This document shows positions 38,064-48,496 of a DNA stretch of 64,000 nucleotides, in pieces. Position 1 is the stretch's first letter, and every line of letters starts with the position of its first letter. The DNA lies in contig NZ_KB849803.1 in assembly GCF_000369065.1 (NCBI RefSeq), positions 294,136 to 358,135 on the forward strand, read 5' to 3'. The notes below the pieces were generated by a model. The model ran no database searches, was not told the DNA's origin, and was given only the letters and a program-made list of their open reading frames with translations. The translations under genes were made by a program, and so were the position numbers. This DNA comes from Acinetobacter haemolyticus CIP 64.3 = MTCC 9819. Its GTDB lineage: Bacteria > Pseudomonadota > Gammaproteobacteria > Pseudomonadales > Moraxellaceae.

Positions 38064-38108
38064 TATAAACTAGATTTAAAAACTAAAATCTAGTTAAACA
38101 CTAAAATA

Positions 38109-38636
38109 TTACTTTTTAGCTGCTTCAATTGCTTTTAGCACTTCTTCTTTTGCTACAGCAGAACCTTCCCAACCATTCGTTTTTACCCATTTACCAGGCT
38201 CTAAGTCTTTATAATGATTGAAGAAATGTTCGATCTGGCTCAACAGTAATTGAGGAAGGTCAGAATATTCCTGAACATCTTTATACAATGGAGATAATTT
38301 TTCATGTGGAACAGCGATAAGCTTAGTATCGATCCCAGCTTCATCTTCCATAATGAGTTTACCCACTGGGCGGCAGCGAATAACTGAACCGATCGCAACA
38401 GGATGAGGTGTAACCACCAATACATCTAAAGGATCGCCATCTTCAGATAGTGTATTTGGTACATAACCATAGTTTGCTGGGTAGAACATTGCTGTACCCA
38501 TGAAACGATCTACAAATAATGTATCCGTATCTTTATCGATTTCATATTTGACTGGTGCTGCATTTGCAGGAATCTCAATGATAACATTGATGTCATTTGG
38601 GGCATCTTTACCCGCAGGAACATTGCTATAGCTCAT
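38109..38636 (-). CDS. ppa: inorganic pyrophosphatase (family I)
   Basis: 175 residues, the normal size of bacterial family I soluble pyrophosphatases. The signature [15 protein letters not shown] supplies the Mg-binding Asp residues, preceded by [17 protein letters not shown] and [13 protein letters not shown] and followed by [19 protein letters not shown]. It hydrolyses PPi to drive biosynthetic reactions in the cytoplasm. Conserved housekeeping gene. Confidence 0.97.
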   Translation of the reverse strand: MSYSNVPAGKDAPNDINVIIEIPANAAPVKYEIDKDTDTLFVDRFMGTAMFYPANYGYVPNTLSEDGDPLDVLVVTPHPVAIGSVIRCRPVGKLIMEDEAGIDTKLIAVPHEKLSPLYKDVQEYSDLPQLLLSQIEHFFNHYKDLEPGKWVKTNGWEGSAVAKEEVLKAIEAAKK

Positions 38637-38754
38637 ATCAACACTCGTGTATGTGGATTGAATATAAAAAATCGGTCAGATTATAACGTGAATACCAGCA
38701 AAATGATGCTGTATATTGGTATTAGAGCGAATGAATTTTTACATTCCATTTGAT

Positions 38755-39153
38755 TTAAGTGATTTTTATGGTAATCACAAATAATAAAATTGGGCAAAGT
38801 ATAGAAAAGAGCCAAATGATTGAACGCAAAGTTGCCCAATTTGCGAGATAACAAATTCCATAAATGACTCGGAAAACAATATAAGCCCACCCCAACGCCA
38901 AAATAAAGCGTTCAGGAATCACCATATATTCCGCCATCAAAATGGCAGCAATAAACAAAGGTAAGCTTTCAAAACTATTTTGTTGAACCGCATTTGCCCG
39001 AGCGGAAAGACCTGTGGTTTTTGCTAAAAATTCACGAGGATTCTGATTGTCTTTGGCTTGGAAACCACCCGTTGATTTTGCAATCAAGGTAAAAACATAA
39101 GGTAATAAACATGCGATGATAATAATCAATATAATACCGTTAATACCTTGCAT
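38755..39153 (-). CDS. MAPEG-family membrane protein
   Basis: 132 residues, four hydrophobic helices. The family core NPREFLAKTTGLSARANAVQ with QNSFESLPLF, followed by AIL and a WAYIVFRVIYGICYLANW helix, matches bacterial MAPEG proteins (relatives of microsomal glutathione transferases). A glutathione-linked function is possible but not shown. It is monocistronic and divergent from the small membrane protein at 39303. Confidence 0.88.
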   Translation of the reverse strand: MQGINGIILIIIIACLLPYVFTLIAKSTGGFQAKDNQNPREFLAKTTGLSARANAVQQNSFESLPLFIAAILMAEYMVIPERFILALGWAYIVFRVIYGICYLANWATLRSIIWLFSILCPILLFVITIKIT

Positions 39154-39302
39154 GCGTTGACATCCATCTTTGAAGTTCGTCTCATCATGCTATCATAACT
39201 TAAACTTTCATTTGTACTTGTTCGATAAGCATTTTTGCGGTTCTGTGTGGACTGCAGTCTAAGTTGAATAAAGTCTCGTTGTTTTATTTTTAGGATCCGT
39301 TT

Positions 39303-39689
39303 ATGCAAAACCAAGATCAAAAAGAAATGTTGGATGTTCTCGCACAACAACGTCAACACCAACTCAAAGTTGATCGTATTCTAAAAATTGTGTTGCCTAT
39401 CGTTGCATTTTTATTGAGTGTGATCTGCGCAAATCTTAACTGGCAATCAACATTAGGTACATTTTTGATTTTAACCATCGCTTTTTATGCCGTTGGAATT
39501 AAACGCCTCACGCTTTGGCACTGGTTAACTATTATTGTGCTCTATGTTTTTGCGGATAATTACTTTAGTTTCAATGGCTTTGATATAACTAGATTGCGCT
39601 TTCAGTTAATTACGATGTTTATTTTTGTGGGTATCGTCGGCATTGGTCGCCCTTATATTGATCACTGGCTTATGAAAAAATCAAACTAA
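39303..39689 (+). CDS. small membrane protein, function unknown
   Basis: 128 residues. A charged N-terminal segment (about 1-28) is followed by four predicted helices (LKIVLPIVAFLLSVICA; TLGTFLILTIAFYAVGI; LTLWHWLTIIVLYVFA; LITMFIFVGIVGIG). No family is recognised. ATG 39303 follows GGATCCG closely. It ends in the bidirectional terminator shared with fadD. Confidence 0.7.
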   Translation: MQNQDQKEMLDVLAQQRQHQLKVDRILKIVLPIVAFLLSVICANLNWQSTLGTFLILTIAFYAVGIKRLTLWHWLTIIVLYVFADNYFSFNGFDITRLRFQLITMFIFVGIVGIGRPYIDHWLMKKSN

Positions 39690-39691
39690 AA

Positions 39692-39736
39692 TATCTAAAA
39701 AAAATGCCACAATCTGAATTGCGGCATTTTTTTAGA
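39692..39736. terminator. bidirectional terminator between 39689 gene and fadD
   Basis: AAAATGCC-CAAT/ATTG-GGCATTTT stem with one A/C mismatch and loop CTGA. It is bounded by long A-run and T-run inside an outer ATCTAAA/TTTAGAT repeat, and lies between convergent genes. Confidence 0.9.
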
Positions 39737-39756
39737 TGGTGTTGACCATTAAAGTA

Positions 39757-41436
39757 TTAAGCAGGTTTACGTAAATCTTTACGCAAAATTTTACCTACAT
39801 TTGACTTTGGTAACTCATCAATAAATTCAACATAACGTGGGCATTTATAGCCTGTTAAGTTCTTTTTCGCAAAAGCAAGAATTTCTTCTGTTGTTAAAGA
39901 ATCATCTTTTTTCACAACAAATAATTTTGGAACTTCACCTGATTTTTCATCAGGAACGCCAATCGCAGCAACTTCCAATACTTTTTCGTGTTGCGCAATG
40001 ACTTCTTCAATTTCACTTGGATATACGTTAAAGCCAGAAACCAAGATCATGTCTTTTTTACGATCCACGATTTTGAAGTAACCACGTGTATCCATGATAC
40101 CGATATCACCTGTGCGGAAGAAACCGTCAGCAGTCATCACTTTTGCAGTTTCATCAGGACGATTCCAGTAACCTTTCATGACCTGAGGACCACGAATTGA
40201 GATCTCACCTTGTTCACCCTGAGGAAGCTCATTTCCGTCATCATCTAAGATCGCAACATCAGTCAATGGCAATGGAATACCAATTGTGCCGCTGAATTCA
40301 GTTGTTGCTGGTGGATTTGCAGTTGCAACAGGAGAAGTTTCAGATAAACCATAACCTTCGATAATGATTGTACCTGTCACTTTTTTCCAAGCTTCAGCAG
40401 TTGATGGCAATACTGCCATACCACCAGCCATCGCCATCTTAAGGTTACTATGGTCAAGTTGCTTAAATTCTTCGTTATTTACCAATGCATTAAACAAAGT
40501 GTTTACCGCTGGGAAGAAAGAAGGGCGATATTTACGTAGCTCATTAATAACCGCAGGTAAATCACGTGGGTTCGGGATCAAAATGTTTGCTTGACCTTTG
40601 TACATACCGTACATTGCACAAACCATGAATGCAAAGATGTGATAAAGCGGTAATGCACAAACAATACGATCACCTTTTTCACTATCAGATGCACCAAATT
40701 TGCTTGAGAAAATTGCTTCGCACTGTAAAAGGTTACCCACTAAATTACGATGAGTAAGTTCTGCACCTTTAGATACACCAGTAGTACCACCTGTGTACTG
40801 AAGTACTGCTGTATCACTCAAAGTTAAGCTTGGACGCTTATAGTTACTTGGGTTTTCTTTGTTTAATGCAGTATTAAATTTGGTATGACCCGGAATACTC
40901 CATGCAGGGATTTGCTTACGTACTTTACGTAGAACAAAGTTAACGATCGTCCCTTTTAAAGTCCCAAGCATGTCACCAACAGTTGCAACAACAACATGTT
41001 TCACTGGTGTTTTACCAATAATGCTTTGGTAGACACTTGCGAAGTTTTCAATGATCACCAACACTTCTGAACCAGAGTCATTCAATTGATGCTCTAATTC
41101 ACGCGCTGTATAAAGTGGGTTTACGTTTACAAGTACCAGACCCGCACGGAATACGCCCAATGCAACTACTGGATATTGGAAAACGTTCGGCATCATCACC
41201 GCAACACGTGTTCCTTTTGCTAACCCCAAGCTTTGTAAATACGTTGCAAATTTGCGACTAGCAACTTCTAATTCATTAAACGTTAAAACTTTATCCATAA
41301 AGATAAAGGCATCACGTGACCCAAATTTTTGGAAATTGCGTTCAAAAATATCAACAAGTGAGGTGTTTTCAGCAGGCAGTTCAACTGTTTCTGGAATTCC
41401 TGTCTTTTGGTATTCTGCAAACCAAATCTTTTCCAT
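39757..41436 (-). CDS. fadD: long-chain fatty acid-CoA ligase
   Basis: 559 residues. The AMP-binding motif is YTGGTTGVSKGAELTHRN (about 211-228), followed by GYGLSETSPV and the hinge/C-terminal signature FRTGDIGIMDTRGYFKIVDR then KKDMILVSGFNVYPSEIEEV. The C-terminal catalytic Lys lies in PKSNVGKILRKDLR. It activates imported fatty acids with ATP and CoA for beta-oxidation or lipid synthesis. It lies upstream of parC's tail on the same strand with a 157-bp gap, so it is probably a separate unit. Confidence 0.95.
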   Translation of the reverse strand: MEKIWFAEYQKTGIPETVELPAENTSLVDIFERNFQKFGSRDAFIFMDKVLTFNELEVASRKFATYLQSLGLAKGTRVAVMMPNVFQYPVVALGVFRAGLVLVNVNPLYTARELEHQLNDSGSEVLVIIENFASVYQSIIGKTPVKHVVVATVGDMLGTLKGTIVNFVLRKVRKQIPAWSIPGHTKFNTALNKENPSNYKRPSLTLSDTAVLQYTGGTTGVSKGAELTHRNLVGNLLQCEAIFSSKFGASDSEKGDRIVCALPLYHIFAFMVCAMYGMYKGQANILIPNPRDLPAVINELRKYRPSFFPAVNTLFNALVNNEEFKQLDHSNLKMAMAGGMAVLPSTAEAWKKVTGTIIIEGYGLSETSPVATANPPATTEFSGTIGIPLPLTDVAILDDDGNELPQGEQGEISIRGPQVMKGYWNRPDETAKVMTADGFFRTGDIGIMDTRGYFKIVDRKKDMILVSGFNVYPSEIEEVIAQHEKVLEVAAIGVPDEKSGEVPKLFVVKKDDSLTTEEILAFAKKNLTGYKCPRYVEFIDELPKSNVGKILRKDLRKPA

Positions 41437-41593
41437 AATGCCATTATCTCCGAGTGGTAATCCTTAAAAATGTAACAACGTTACTTTCCATGGCAAAACA
41501 TTTTTTTTAACTTTTTGAATTGCCCTGTTCATCTATCCAAACAATATGAATACATCGTCATATATAACGTATTTATATCACAGAATACTAGCC

Positions 41594-43813
41594 CTATCTC
41601 TGAATGAAGAGTCTATTTGCTTTTTGATATCCCCGTGGTAAAAGTTGGCCCTTTGTTGCTCTTTTTCCTAGATATTTTTGGAGATCATCTCCCTTCAGTT
41701 TTAAGTGCTGTTGTCCTGCAGCGACTTGGATTATTTCATCTAATGCCAGCGTTGTCATGGATAAAATTTGCTCTTTTTCATCAAGTTGTATCAACTTGTT
41801 ACCTTTACCTTTATTCAGAACTGGAAGTTCTGCTAAATCAATAATCAGTAAACGACCCGATGAACTCAAGATTGCAACATGCGTTGCTTGCTGAATTGGC
41901 AACAATGGTAATGCCTTTGCCTTCTCCATCACAGTTAGGAAAGCTTTACCTGCTTTGGCATTGGTATCTAACTGTGTTGCTTGAGTTTTGAAACCATAGC
42001 CATTCGAACTTGCCACCAGTAATTCATTCGCATCATCTTCGACCAAGACTTGAATAAACGACACACCACTTGCAGGTGAAAGTTTTGAACTCAACGGTTC
42101 TCCTAAACCTCGCGCCGAAGGTAAGCTACTAATCGGCAAAGCATAGCTTCGACCCTTTTGATCTAAAAAGTAGACTCGCTGATTGGTTTTACCCACAGCA
42201 TGACTGAGATATTGATCACCTGCACGATAGTTTAAATTGGCAGCATCGACATCCGCACCTTTCGCAGCACGGACCCAACCTGCTTCTGACAATACAACCG
42301 TGACCGTTTCAGCTGGCATCAAATCTTGTTCTCGAATTTGTACCGCTTCAGCACGGGCAACGATCGGCGAACGTCGATCATCACCAAACTTTTTCGCGTC
42401 TTCTTTCAGTTCAGTAATAATTAAATTTTTCAATGATTCAGGATTTGCCAATTGCTCACGAATTACTGCCGCTTTTGCTTCTAACTCTTCTTGTTCACGG
42501 CGAATTTCCATTTCCTCAAGTTTAGCCAAATGGCGTAGTTTGAGTTCTAAAATCGCTTCGGCTTGAATTTCATCAATCCCAAAATGCTGCATCAACACAG
42601 GTTTTGGTTGATCTTCTTCACGAATAATACGGATGACCGTATCAATATCGAGATAAGCAATCAAAAGTCCTGCCAAAATATGTAAACGTTTTTCAATCTT
42701 GGTTAAATGATATTGCAAGCGACGTGTCACGGTTTGCTTACGAATCTCAATCCATTCCAACAAAATACGGCGAATAGATTTTACCTGTGGGCGACCATCA
42801 GCACCGATCATGTTGAGATTGACACGATAACTTGATTCTAAATCCGTGGTTGCAAATAAATGACTCATCACCGTTTCAGCATCGACACGATTAGAACGGA
42901 GGACGATCACCAAGCGCGTTGGATTTTTATGATCTGACTCATCACGAATATCTGCGACCAAAGGTAACTTTTTCGCAATCATTTGATCTGCGATCTGAGT
43001 AATCACTTTTGACCCTGAAACTTGATAAGGCAGTTCAGTAATCACAATCTCATTTTTCTCTACCGAATAAATCGAACGCATACGGTAACTACCACGACCT
43101 GTGGTTTGAATTTTTAACAATTCTTCAGGTGGGGTAATAATTTCTGCTTTGGTTGGCAGATCCGGTGCGGGAATATATTCAGCCAATTTCTCATCTGTAG
43201 TTTCAGGATTACGAATCAGCGCAATCGTTCCTTTCACCACTTCACGTAGATTATGGGGTGGAATATCGGTTGCCATCCCGACCGCAATACCCGTTGTGCC
43301 GTTAAGTAAAATATTCGGAATACGAGCAGGCAGCGTGATTGGTTCTTTCATTGAACCATCAAAGTTATCTTGCCACTCACTTGTTCCTTGGCCAAGTTCA
43401 CTCAGTAATAATTCACTATAAGCCGAGAGTTTAGCTTCGGTATAACGCATTGCTGCAAATGATTTTGGATCATCAGGTGAACCCCAGTTGCCTTGCCCCT
43501 CAACCAATGGATAGCGATAGCTGAATGGCTGTGCCATCAACACCATTGCTTCATAACAAGCAGAGTCACCGTGTGGGTGATATTTACCGAGTACATCACC
43601 GACGGTACGTGCCGATTTCTTCGGTTTACCTGTCGATTTTAAACCGAGCTCACTCATCGCATAAACGATACGACGCTGTACAGGTTTTAGACCATCACTG
43701 ATATGCGGCAATGCACGATCCATAATCACGTACATGGCATAGTTAAGGTAAGCTTGTTCTGTGAATTCAGCTACGGAACGGTTTTCGGTTGCATGATGTG
43801 CAAGGCTGGTCAT
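41594..43813 (-). CDS. parC: DNA topoisomerase IV subunit A
   Basis: 739 residues. The N-terminal breakage-reunion domain has catalytic Tyr124 in [10 protein letters not shown]. The quinolone-resistance region reads [10 protein letters not shown], with Ser84 and Glu88, the susceptible-type residues in Acinetobacter numbering. A C-terminal beta-pinwheel domain follows (about 490-739). With ParE it decatenates daughter chromosomes. It is full-length, with no sign of disruption. A 160-bp gap without clear gene separates it from the hypothetical gene downstream in coordinate order. Confidence 0.97.
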   Translation of the reverse strand: MTSLAHHATENRSVAEFTEQAYLNYAMYVIMDRALPHISDGLKPVQRRIVYAMSELGLKSTGKPKKSARTVGDVLGKYHPHGDSACYEAMVLMAQPFSYRYPLVEGQGNWGSPDDPKSFAAMRYTEAKLSAYSELLLSELGQGTSEWQDNFDGSMKEPITLPARIPNILLNGTTGIAVGMATDIPPHNLREVVKGTIALIRNPETTDEKLAEYIPAPDLPTKAEIITPPEELLKIQTTGRGSYRMRSIYSVEKNEIVITELPYQVSGSKVITQIADQMIAKKLPLVADIRDESDHKNPTRLVIVLRSNRVDAETVMSHLFATTDLESSYRVNLNMIGADGRPQVKSIRRILLEWIEIRKQTVTRRLQYHLTKIEKRLHILAGLLIAYLDIDTVIRIIREEDQPKPVLMQHFGIDEIQAEAILELKLRHLAKLEEMEIRREQEELEAKAAVIREQLANPESLKNLIITELKEDAKKFGDDRRSPIVARAEAVQIREQDLMPAETVTVVLSEAGWVRAAKGADVDAANLNYRAGDQYLSHAVGKTNQRVYFLDQKGRSYALPISSLPSARGLGEPLSSKLSPASGVSFIQVLVEDDANELLVASSNGYGFKTQATQLDTNAKAGKAFLTVMEKAKALPLLPIQQATHVAILSSSGRLLIIDLAELPVLNKGKGNKLIQLDEKEQILSMTTLALDEIIQVAAGQQHLKLKGDDLQKYLGKRATKGQLLPRGYQKANRLFIQR

Positions 43814-43973
43814 TTCAGCGATTCATCCAAAATCATTGTTATCGTCAATGCTTTGTATGCTATGTGGATGCAAGCGTTGTGACAAGCCCTAGTTGTTGTT
43901 TAAACGTCAAATGGTGTCTTGTTCGGAGAATTTGTATTGAATAAGGTACTGAACCAACTTTTCAGCTATCAAA

Positions 43974-44489
43974 TCAGAGACTTTCTCTGAATAATTTCAT
44001 TTTAACTTCATCAATATTCAAGATTTGCAAGGAGGTCAATTCATTATTAACGTTAAAACCAAAACTGAAATTACAATCACGCACATATTCAATTGTATTT
44101 TCTAAAGGTAAAAATACGAGTTCAATATAATTTTTACCCATAAACAATTGGAACTCTGTATCAAATGCATCCTTAAATCTGCTTGAAAAATCATTCGAAT
44201 CATCTGACCAAGACGAAACATCAAAAACAGGGAACAATGCTTTTTTCAAATCGCTAGATGAAGATGATTTTATCGTTTGAATAATTAGCTGCGGATCATA
44301 GCTGATAAGTTTGATAGTTGATAATTCACCTGTTTTTAAAAGCCCTATTTCAATCAAAGACGTAGAGCCATTCCCCCCTCTCCAATATAAATCTGGGGAT
44401 TTTTCATTAAAATGAATATCAAAGGGTACGTATCCATCTATTTCGACCGAATGATAGTGATAAGTACTTATATTAATTTTCTTTAACAT
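43974..44489 (-). CDS. orphan 171-aa soluble protein, function unknown
   Basis: No family is recognised. It is acidic, Ser/Asp-rich in the middle (SSSSSDLKKALFPVFDVSSW) and without signal or membrane segment. Mixed beta content (STYHYHSVEIDGYVPFDIHF; SFGFNVNNELTSLQIL) recalls small immunity-type or SMI-like proteins, but no motif confirms that. It is more A-T-rich than flanking parC and the TRIC-like gene, suggesting recent acquisition. A ribosome site (AAGGTGATC) precedes the ATG. Confidence 0.6.
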   Translation of the reverse strand: MLKKINISTYHYHSVEIDGYVPFDIHFNEKSPDLYWRGGNGSTSLIEIGLLKTGELSTIKLISYDPQLIIQTIKSSSSSDLKKALFPVFDVSSWSDDSNDFSSRFKDAFDTEFQLFMGKNYIELVFLPLENTIEYVRDCNFSFGFNVNNELTSLQILNIDEVKMKLFRESL

Positions 44490-44519
44490 ATGATCACCTT
44501 CAATTGAGGTAATTCTTAA

Positions 44520-45164
44520 TCAATGCTCATCAGTTGATGAAGCAGACTCGGCATCATCATCTTGGTAGATAAATTTCGGCATTTCCAGACCAAAATAAAT
44601 CGCAATCAAACGCAGTGAAAAACCAAAAACCAAAGTCGCAATCACAGTCAACTCTAAGCCCAACCCCAACTGCAAACACACCCAATAACAAATCACCGCT
44701 ACAAAGGAAATACTGGCATACAGCTCACGGCGGAACACCAAAGGCACGTCATTACACAAAATATCGCGCAAAATACCGCCTGATACACCAGTTAATACAC
44801 CAGCAACTGCTGAGACGACAAAACCATGCCCCATTTCCAAGGCAATCTGACAGCCAATAATCGTAAATCCGATTAAACCAAGTGCATCAAGTACCAAGAA
44901 AATATTACGTAAATGCTTCATCCATTTGGCAATAAAGATCGTGACAAAGGCAGCACAACACGTCAAAACCAAATATTCTGGATGCTTCACCCAAGTTAAA
45001 GGATAGTGCCCCAATAAAACATCACGTACAGAACCACCGCCCAAAGCAGTCACACAAGCAATCAATGTCACACCGAACCAATCCATACTACGGCGGCCTG
45101 CTGACAGTGCACCTGTCATTGCTTCTGCAGTAATGGCAATAATATAAATCACGGTGAGTAACAT
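44520..45164 (-). CDS. TRIC/YicG-family (UPF0126) membrane protein
   Basis: 214 residues, seven predicted helices made of two repeats with Gly-rich signatures VTALGGGSVRDVLLG and LTGVSGGILRDILC, diagnostic of the UPF0126/TRIC family. Prokaryotic TRIC proteins form K+-permeable channels; related proteins have been linked to glycine uptake, so the substrate is open. The C-terminal tail is acidic (YQDDDAESASSTDE). Confidence 0.9.
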   Translation of the reverse strand: MLLTVIYIIAITAEAMTGALSAGRRSMDWFGVTLIACVTALGGGSVRDVLLGHYPLTWVKHPEYLVLTCCAAFVTIFIAKWMKHLRNIFLVLDALGLIGFTIIGCQIALEMGHGFVVSAVAGVLTGVSGGILRDILCNDVPLVFRRELYASISFVAVICYWVCLQLGLGLELTVIATLVFGFSLRLIAIYFGLEMPKFIYQDDDAESASSTDEH

Positions 45165-45216
45165 TTGCCTGAATCCTTAAACAAGGCGGAAAAGTGTGCG
45201 CTATTTTAAGACAAAC

Positions 45217-45699
45217 TTAGATGAATTGTGCACAACATTGCTTAAATTTTTTCCCTGAGCCACAAATACATGCTTGTTTCATGGTGATTTGCATATCTAA
45301 AGTAGGATCAAGAAAATACCAACGCTGTTGATACAAGACAAAATGCGAAACTTCATGATGAATATGTGGCTGTTTTCCATCCTGATTTTTATCACAGTAA
45401 TGCGCTTTAAACTCAACCAATGCATGTGTTTTATCGAGCTTGGGTTGATGTCGAAGCACCTCTAATTTTAACCATTGATTAGACTGACTCCAGTCAGCAA
45501 TCGCCTCTCGATCTAACAATGCTTGTTGTCCCAGAGCCGTTGTTTCCAAAATATAGTCAATTTGCTGTAGGGCAAAGGCGCTATAGCGCGAGCGCATCAA
45601 TTGCTCAGCACTTTCAGCAACTTGCTGTTTTAAATGAAGCGGTTGACAGCATTCTACATATAAGCCGCGTCCACATGGGCAGTTCTTTAACAGTGTCAT
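45217..45699 (-). CDS. YchJ-like protein with two SEC-C zinc motifs
   Basis: 160 residues. There is a zinc motif at each end (CPCGRGLYVECC at about 7-18; CICGSGKKFKQCC at about 144-156) around an NTF2-like alpha/beta domain (SAEQLMRSRYSAFALQQIDY ... HYCDKNQDGKQPHIHHEVSH). It matches the UPF0225/YchJ family; function is unknown. It is preceded by a structured intergenic element (45716-45777). Confidence 0.9.
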   Translation of the reverse strand: MTLLKNCPCGRGLYVECCQPLHLKQQVAESAEQLMRSRYSAFALQQIDYILETTALGQQALLDREAIADWSQSNQWLKLEVLRHQPKLDKTHALVEFKAHYCDKNQDGKQPHIHHEVSHFVLYQQRWYFLDPTLDMQITMKQACICGSGKKFKQCCAQFI

Positions 45700-45715
45700 G
45701 TTTCTTTCTCAAATA

Positions 45716-45777
45716 AAAATAGCCCGAGTAAAAACCATCATCATGTCACGATGGCCAAACCCTAGGGCTATTTAACT
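45716..45777 (-). terminator. branched hairpin between TerC-type gene and ychJ-like gene
   Basis: On the minus strand an outer stem AAATAGCCC / GGGCTATTTTTATT encloses a second short stem CCATC / GATGG. The T-run after the outer stem indicates a Rho-independent terminator for the gene ending at 45902, but it begins 125 bp after that stop and ends just before the next ATG, so it could also be a small RNA or 5' leader structure. Confidence 0.65.
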
Positions 45778-45901
45778 TATTAACTATTCTAATTACAGCT
45801 AAGCGATTTATCTTATTAAAAAGCTTTCGTCACTTATCAATACAATAGAACAAAGCCTTGCTTTCTGACGTTATACGTCTAAGCCATACTTAAATGTTGG
45901 C

Positions 45902-47485
45902 TCAACCTCGCTCAGGCTTTTCTTTAGCAGCAATACGCACTTTTTCAATTTTGTGCCCATCCATTGTAACCACTTCAAATAAATATCCATCGGCTTCCAC
46001 CGCTTCACCATTTTCAGGTAAGCGCCCTAGATGGAATAAAATATACCCGGATAATGTTGAGTATTCCTCACTCTCATCCACCAAATCTTTCGCCAACAAA
46101 AGTGAAACGTGTCGAATATCCGTTGAGCCTTCCAATAAAAGTGAGCCATCTTCTAGACTTTCAGCCGCTGCCTCTAATTCATCTTCATCTGGGAACTCAC
46201 CAGCAATTGCCTCAAGAATATCAATTGGTGTTGCAATCCCCTCTATCGAACCGTATTCGTTGAGTACGATCGCCATTTGCAATGGTGCTTGACGCAGTTG
46301 CTCCATGACCATGAGAACTTGTGCATTTTCATGCACAATCACAGGTTCACGTAAATGTTTATCGAAATCAATTGCTCCTGTTTCAATATATTCATTTAAC
46401 ACTTTGTGAGTAAGAACAACACCTTCAATATTGTCCAATTCACCGCGAGCAATAATTAAACGTGAATGGGTCATTGCCATTAAACGTTCTTTTAATTCAG
46501 CTGGATCTGCATCGAGATCCAACCACTCCAATTCTGGTCGCGGCGTCATCACCGATTTCACTGGGCGCTCAGACAAACCTAATACACCTTGTACTAAGAC
46601 ACTGTGATAAACGCCTGTATCTTCATCAAACACTTCTTTGGCATAGGCCTGTGTTGCCAATACATCTTCTGTTTCTTTGTGTTGATTATCGCTGTTAATG
46701 CCTTTATTGCCGAGCATTCGCAACACCGCAGAAGCAGTGCGATAACGCAAATCCGTAGTCGTTACCAATTTCTCTTGATTACGTCGCATGGTTTGATTGA
46801 CCGCCTCGACCAAAACCGAGAAGCCAATTGCGGCATATAAGTAACCTTTTGGAATATGGAATCCAAAGCCTTCGACAATCAATGAGAAACCAATCATCAT
46901 CAAAAAGCCAAGACACAGGATCACAACCGTTGGATGTTTATTTACAAAATCCATTAATGGTCGAGAAGCAATCAGCATAATACCAATCGCAATCGTGACT
47001 GCGATCATCATCACCGAGAGATCTTTCACCATACCAACAGCTGTAATCACGCTATCCAACGAGAAAACCGCATCAAGTACGACGATCTGAACCACTACGA
47101 CCCAGAACACAGCATGTACAGGATTTTCCTGTCTTAAAGCCTGCTTACCTTCAATACGCTCATGTAATTCCATAGTCCCTTTAAATAAAAGGAACGCCCC
47201 ACCAAACAATAAGATCAAGTCTCGTCCTGAAAAGGCATGATCAAAAACATGGAATAATGGCGCTGTTAAGGTGACCACCCAAGCAATGGAGGCCAGCAAG
47301 ACTAAGCGCATCAATAATGCGAGAATCAAGCCAATTCTACGTGCGGCATTACGTTGTTCAGGGGGCAGCTTCTCAGCTAAAATTGCAATAAAAACAAGGT
47401 TGTCAATACCCAGTACAATTTCAAGCACCACCAAAGTCGCCAAACCGACCCACGCTGCGGGATCAGACATCCATTCAAAAATCAT
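45902..47485 (-). CDS. TerC-type membrane protein with CBS pair and CorC domain
   Basis: 527 residues. The N-terminal TerC membrane domain (about 1-240) has the metal-site motifs [15 protein letters not shown] and [20 protein letters not shown]. It is followed by two CBS domains (about 310-430: [40 protein letters not shown]) and a C-terminal CorC/HlyC domain. The layout matches YegH/YoaE proteins; TerC relatives export Mn2+ or support metal loading of exported proteins. ATG 47485 has a strong GGGGAG ribosome site. It may respond to nucleotides through the CBS pair (family knowledge). Confidence 0.92.
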   Translation of the reverse strand: MIFEWMSDPAAWVGLATLVVLEIVLGIDNLVFIAILAEKLPPEQRNAARRIGLILALLMRLVLLASIAWVVTLTAPLFHVFDHAFSGRDLILLFGGAFLLFKGTMELHERIEGKQALRQENPVHAVFWVVVVQIVVLDAVFSLDSVITAVGMVKDLSVMMIAVTIAIGIMLIASRPLMDFVNKHPTVVILCLGFLMMIGFSLIVEGFGFHIPKGYLYAAIGFSVLVEAVNQTMRRNQEKLVTTTDLRYRTASAVLRMLGNKGINSDNQHKETEDVLATQAYAKEVFDEDTGVYHSVLVQGVLGLSERPVKSVMTPRPELEWLDLDADPAELKERLMAMTHSRLIIARGELDNIEGVVLTHKVLNEYIETGAIDFDKHLREPVIVHENAQVLMVMEQLRQAPLQMAIVLNEYGSIEGIATPIDILEAIAGEFPDEDELEAAAESLEDGSLLLEGSTDIRHVSLLLAKDLVDESEEYSTLSGYILFHLGRLPENGEAVEADGYLFEVVTMDGHKIEKVRIAAKEKPERG

Positions 47486-47814
47486 AGATGTGACTCCCCT
47501 ACAGAATCATAAAGATCGGCATGGATTTGCTGATTGAAAAGATCGGCATTGGCAGCCAAAACATTTTTTTTAGAAATATAAAATATCAAAGCGGAGTGAC
47601 AACAACCACTACTCATAGAAGTACATTTTTTACTTAACGGATTTTCAGTATAGGCAAGAACAAAATAAAATTCATCATTTTTTATAGGGATGTTTTTTGC
47701 AATTCATTACGCCATACGCTTCCATACTTTGTATGCGAAATGTGCATAAAACTGTCATATCTGTGATTTAAACTAGACAAGCACAATGAAAATGATAAGG
47801 TAAAAATAAACCAA
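47486..47814. other. 329-bp divergent intergenic region
   Basis: It holds the promoters of the TerC-type gene and the LOG-family gene. A short direct repeat AAGATCGGCAT occurs at 47512 and 47538, 26 bp apart, near the TerC-type start. No Mn riboswitch of the yybP-ykoY type could be recognised despite the TerC context. Confidence 0.55.
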
Positions 47815-48441
47815 ATGAATAGTGTTTTAATAATGACTGAAAAGAAAACGATTATATCTACTCCTATAAAGACAACCCAACCTCTCATCGCGTTGTACTG
47901 TGGCTCCCGCACAGGTAACAAGCCTATTTATCGTGACACTGCCATTGAATTGGCTCAACATATTGCCAATCAATCCTTTGGTATCGTCTATGGCGGAGCA
48001 AGTATCGGACTTATGGGCCAAGTTGCAGATACCGTCCTAGAGCATGGTGGTGAAGTCGTTGGTGTTATTCCTGAATTTATGTTGGATTATGAAATTGCAC
48101 ATAACCAACTGACCGAATTGCACATTGTTCAAAGCATGCATGAACGTAAGGCTTTAATGGCTGAACGTGCCAGCGCTTTTATCGCTTTACCGGGCGGATT
48201 GGGTACCTTCGAGGAAATTTTAGAAATTGCCACGTGGGGACAATTGAATCAACATCAGAAACCAATGATTATCTACAATGTAAATCGTTTTTATGATGCT
48301 TTAATCGCCCAGCTCGATCATGCTGTTGAAGAAGGCTTCCTACCACCACAGCATCGCGCCAAAATTATTATTTGTGAAAACCCAGAACAAATTTCAAATG
48401 TTATCAAGAACCTCAATGCACCAACACACATTGAAGTTTAA
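47815..48441 (+). CDS. LOG-family protein (TIGR00730 type)
   Basis: 208 residues. It has the Rossmann-type fold with the LOG signatures PGGLGTFEE (about 124-132), GGASIGLMG and ERKALMAERASAFIAL. Members are cytokinin-type nucleoside 5'-monophosphate phosphoribohydrolases, often mislabelled lysine decarboxylases. In bacteria they are thought to act on nucleotides such as AMP. The start may be 47815 or the ATG at 47833; neither has a strong ribosome site. Confidence 0.92.
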   Translation: MNSVLIMTEKKTIISTPIKTTQPLIALYCGSRTGNKPIYRDTAIELAQHIANQSFGIVYGGASIGLMGQVADTVLEHGGEVVGVIPEFMLDYEIAHNQLTELHIVQSMHERKALMAERASAFIALPGGLGTFEEILEIATWGQLNQHQKPMIIYNVNRFYDALIAQLDHAVEEGFLPPQHRAKIIICENPEQISNVIKNLNAPTHIEV

Positions 48442-48455
48442 ACATCACCTATAAA

Positions 48456-48486
48456 AAAATGCGGATCAATCTAGATCCGCATTTTT
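48456..48486. terminator. bidirectional terminator after LOG gene
   Basis: AAAATGCGGATC / GATCCGCATTTTT with loop AATCTA, flanked by A-run and T-run, between convergent genes. Confidence 0.9.
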
Positions 48487-48496
48487 ATGTCTAAAT

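Noticed and set aside
42237..42566. Plus-strand open frame opposite parC
   Set aside because: Ser/Ala-rich shadow of a conserved gene, with no ribosome site.
43550..43570. Quinolone-resistance substitution in parC
   Set aside because: The region reads [10 protein letters not shown], with Ser84 and Glu88, the susceptible-type residues.
47486..47560. Possible yybP-ykoY manganese riboswitch before the TerC-type gene (GGGGAG motif)
   Set aside because: The GGGGAG is the ribosome site directly before ATG 47485. The rest of the conserved motif is missing or in the wrong place.
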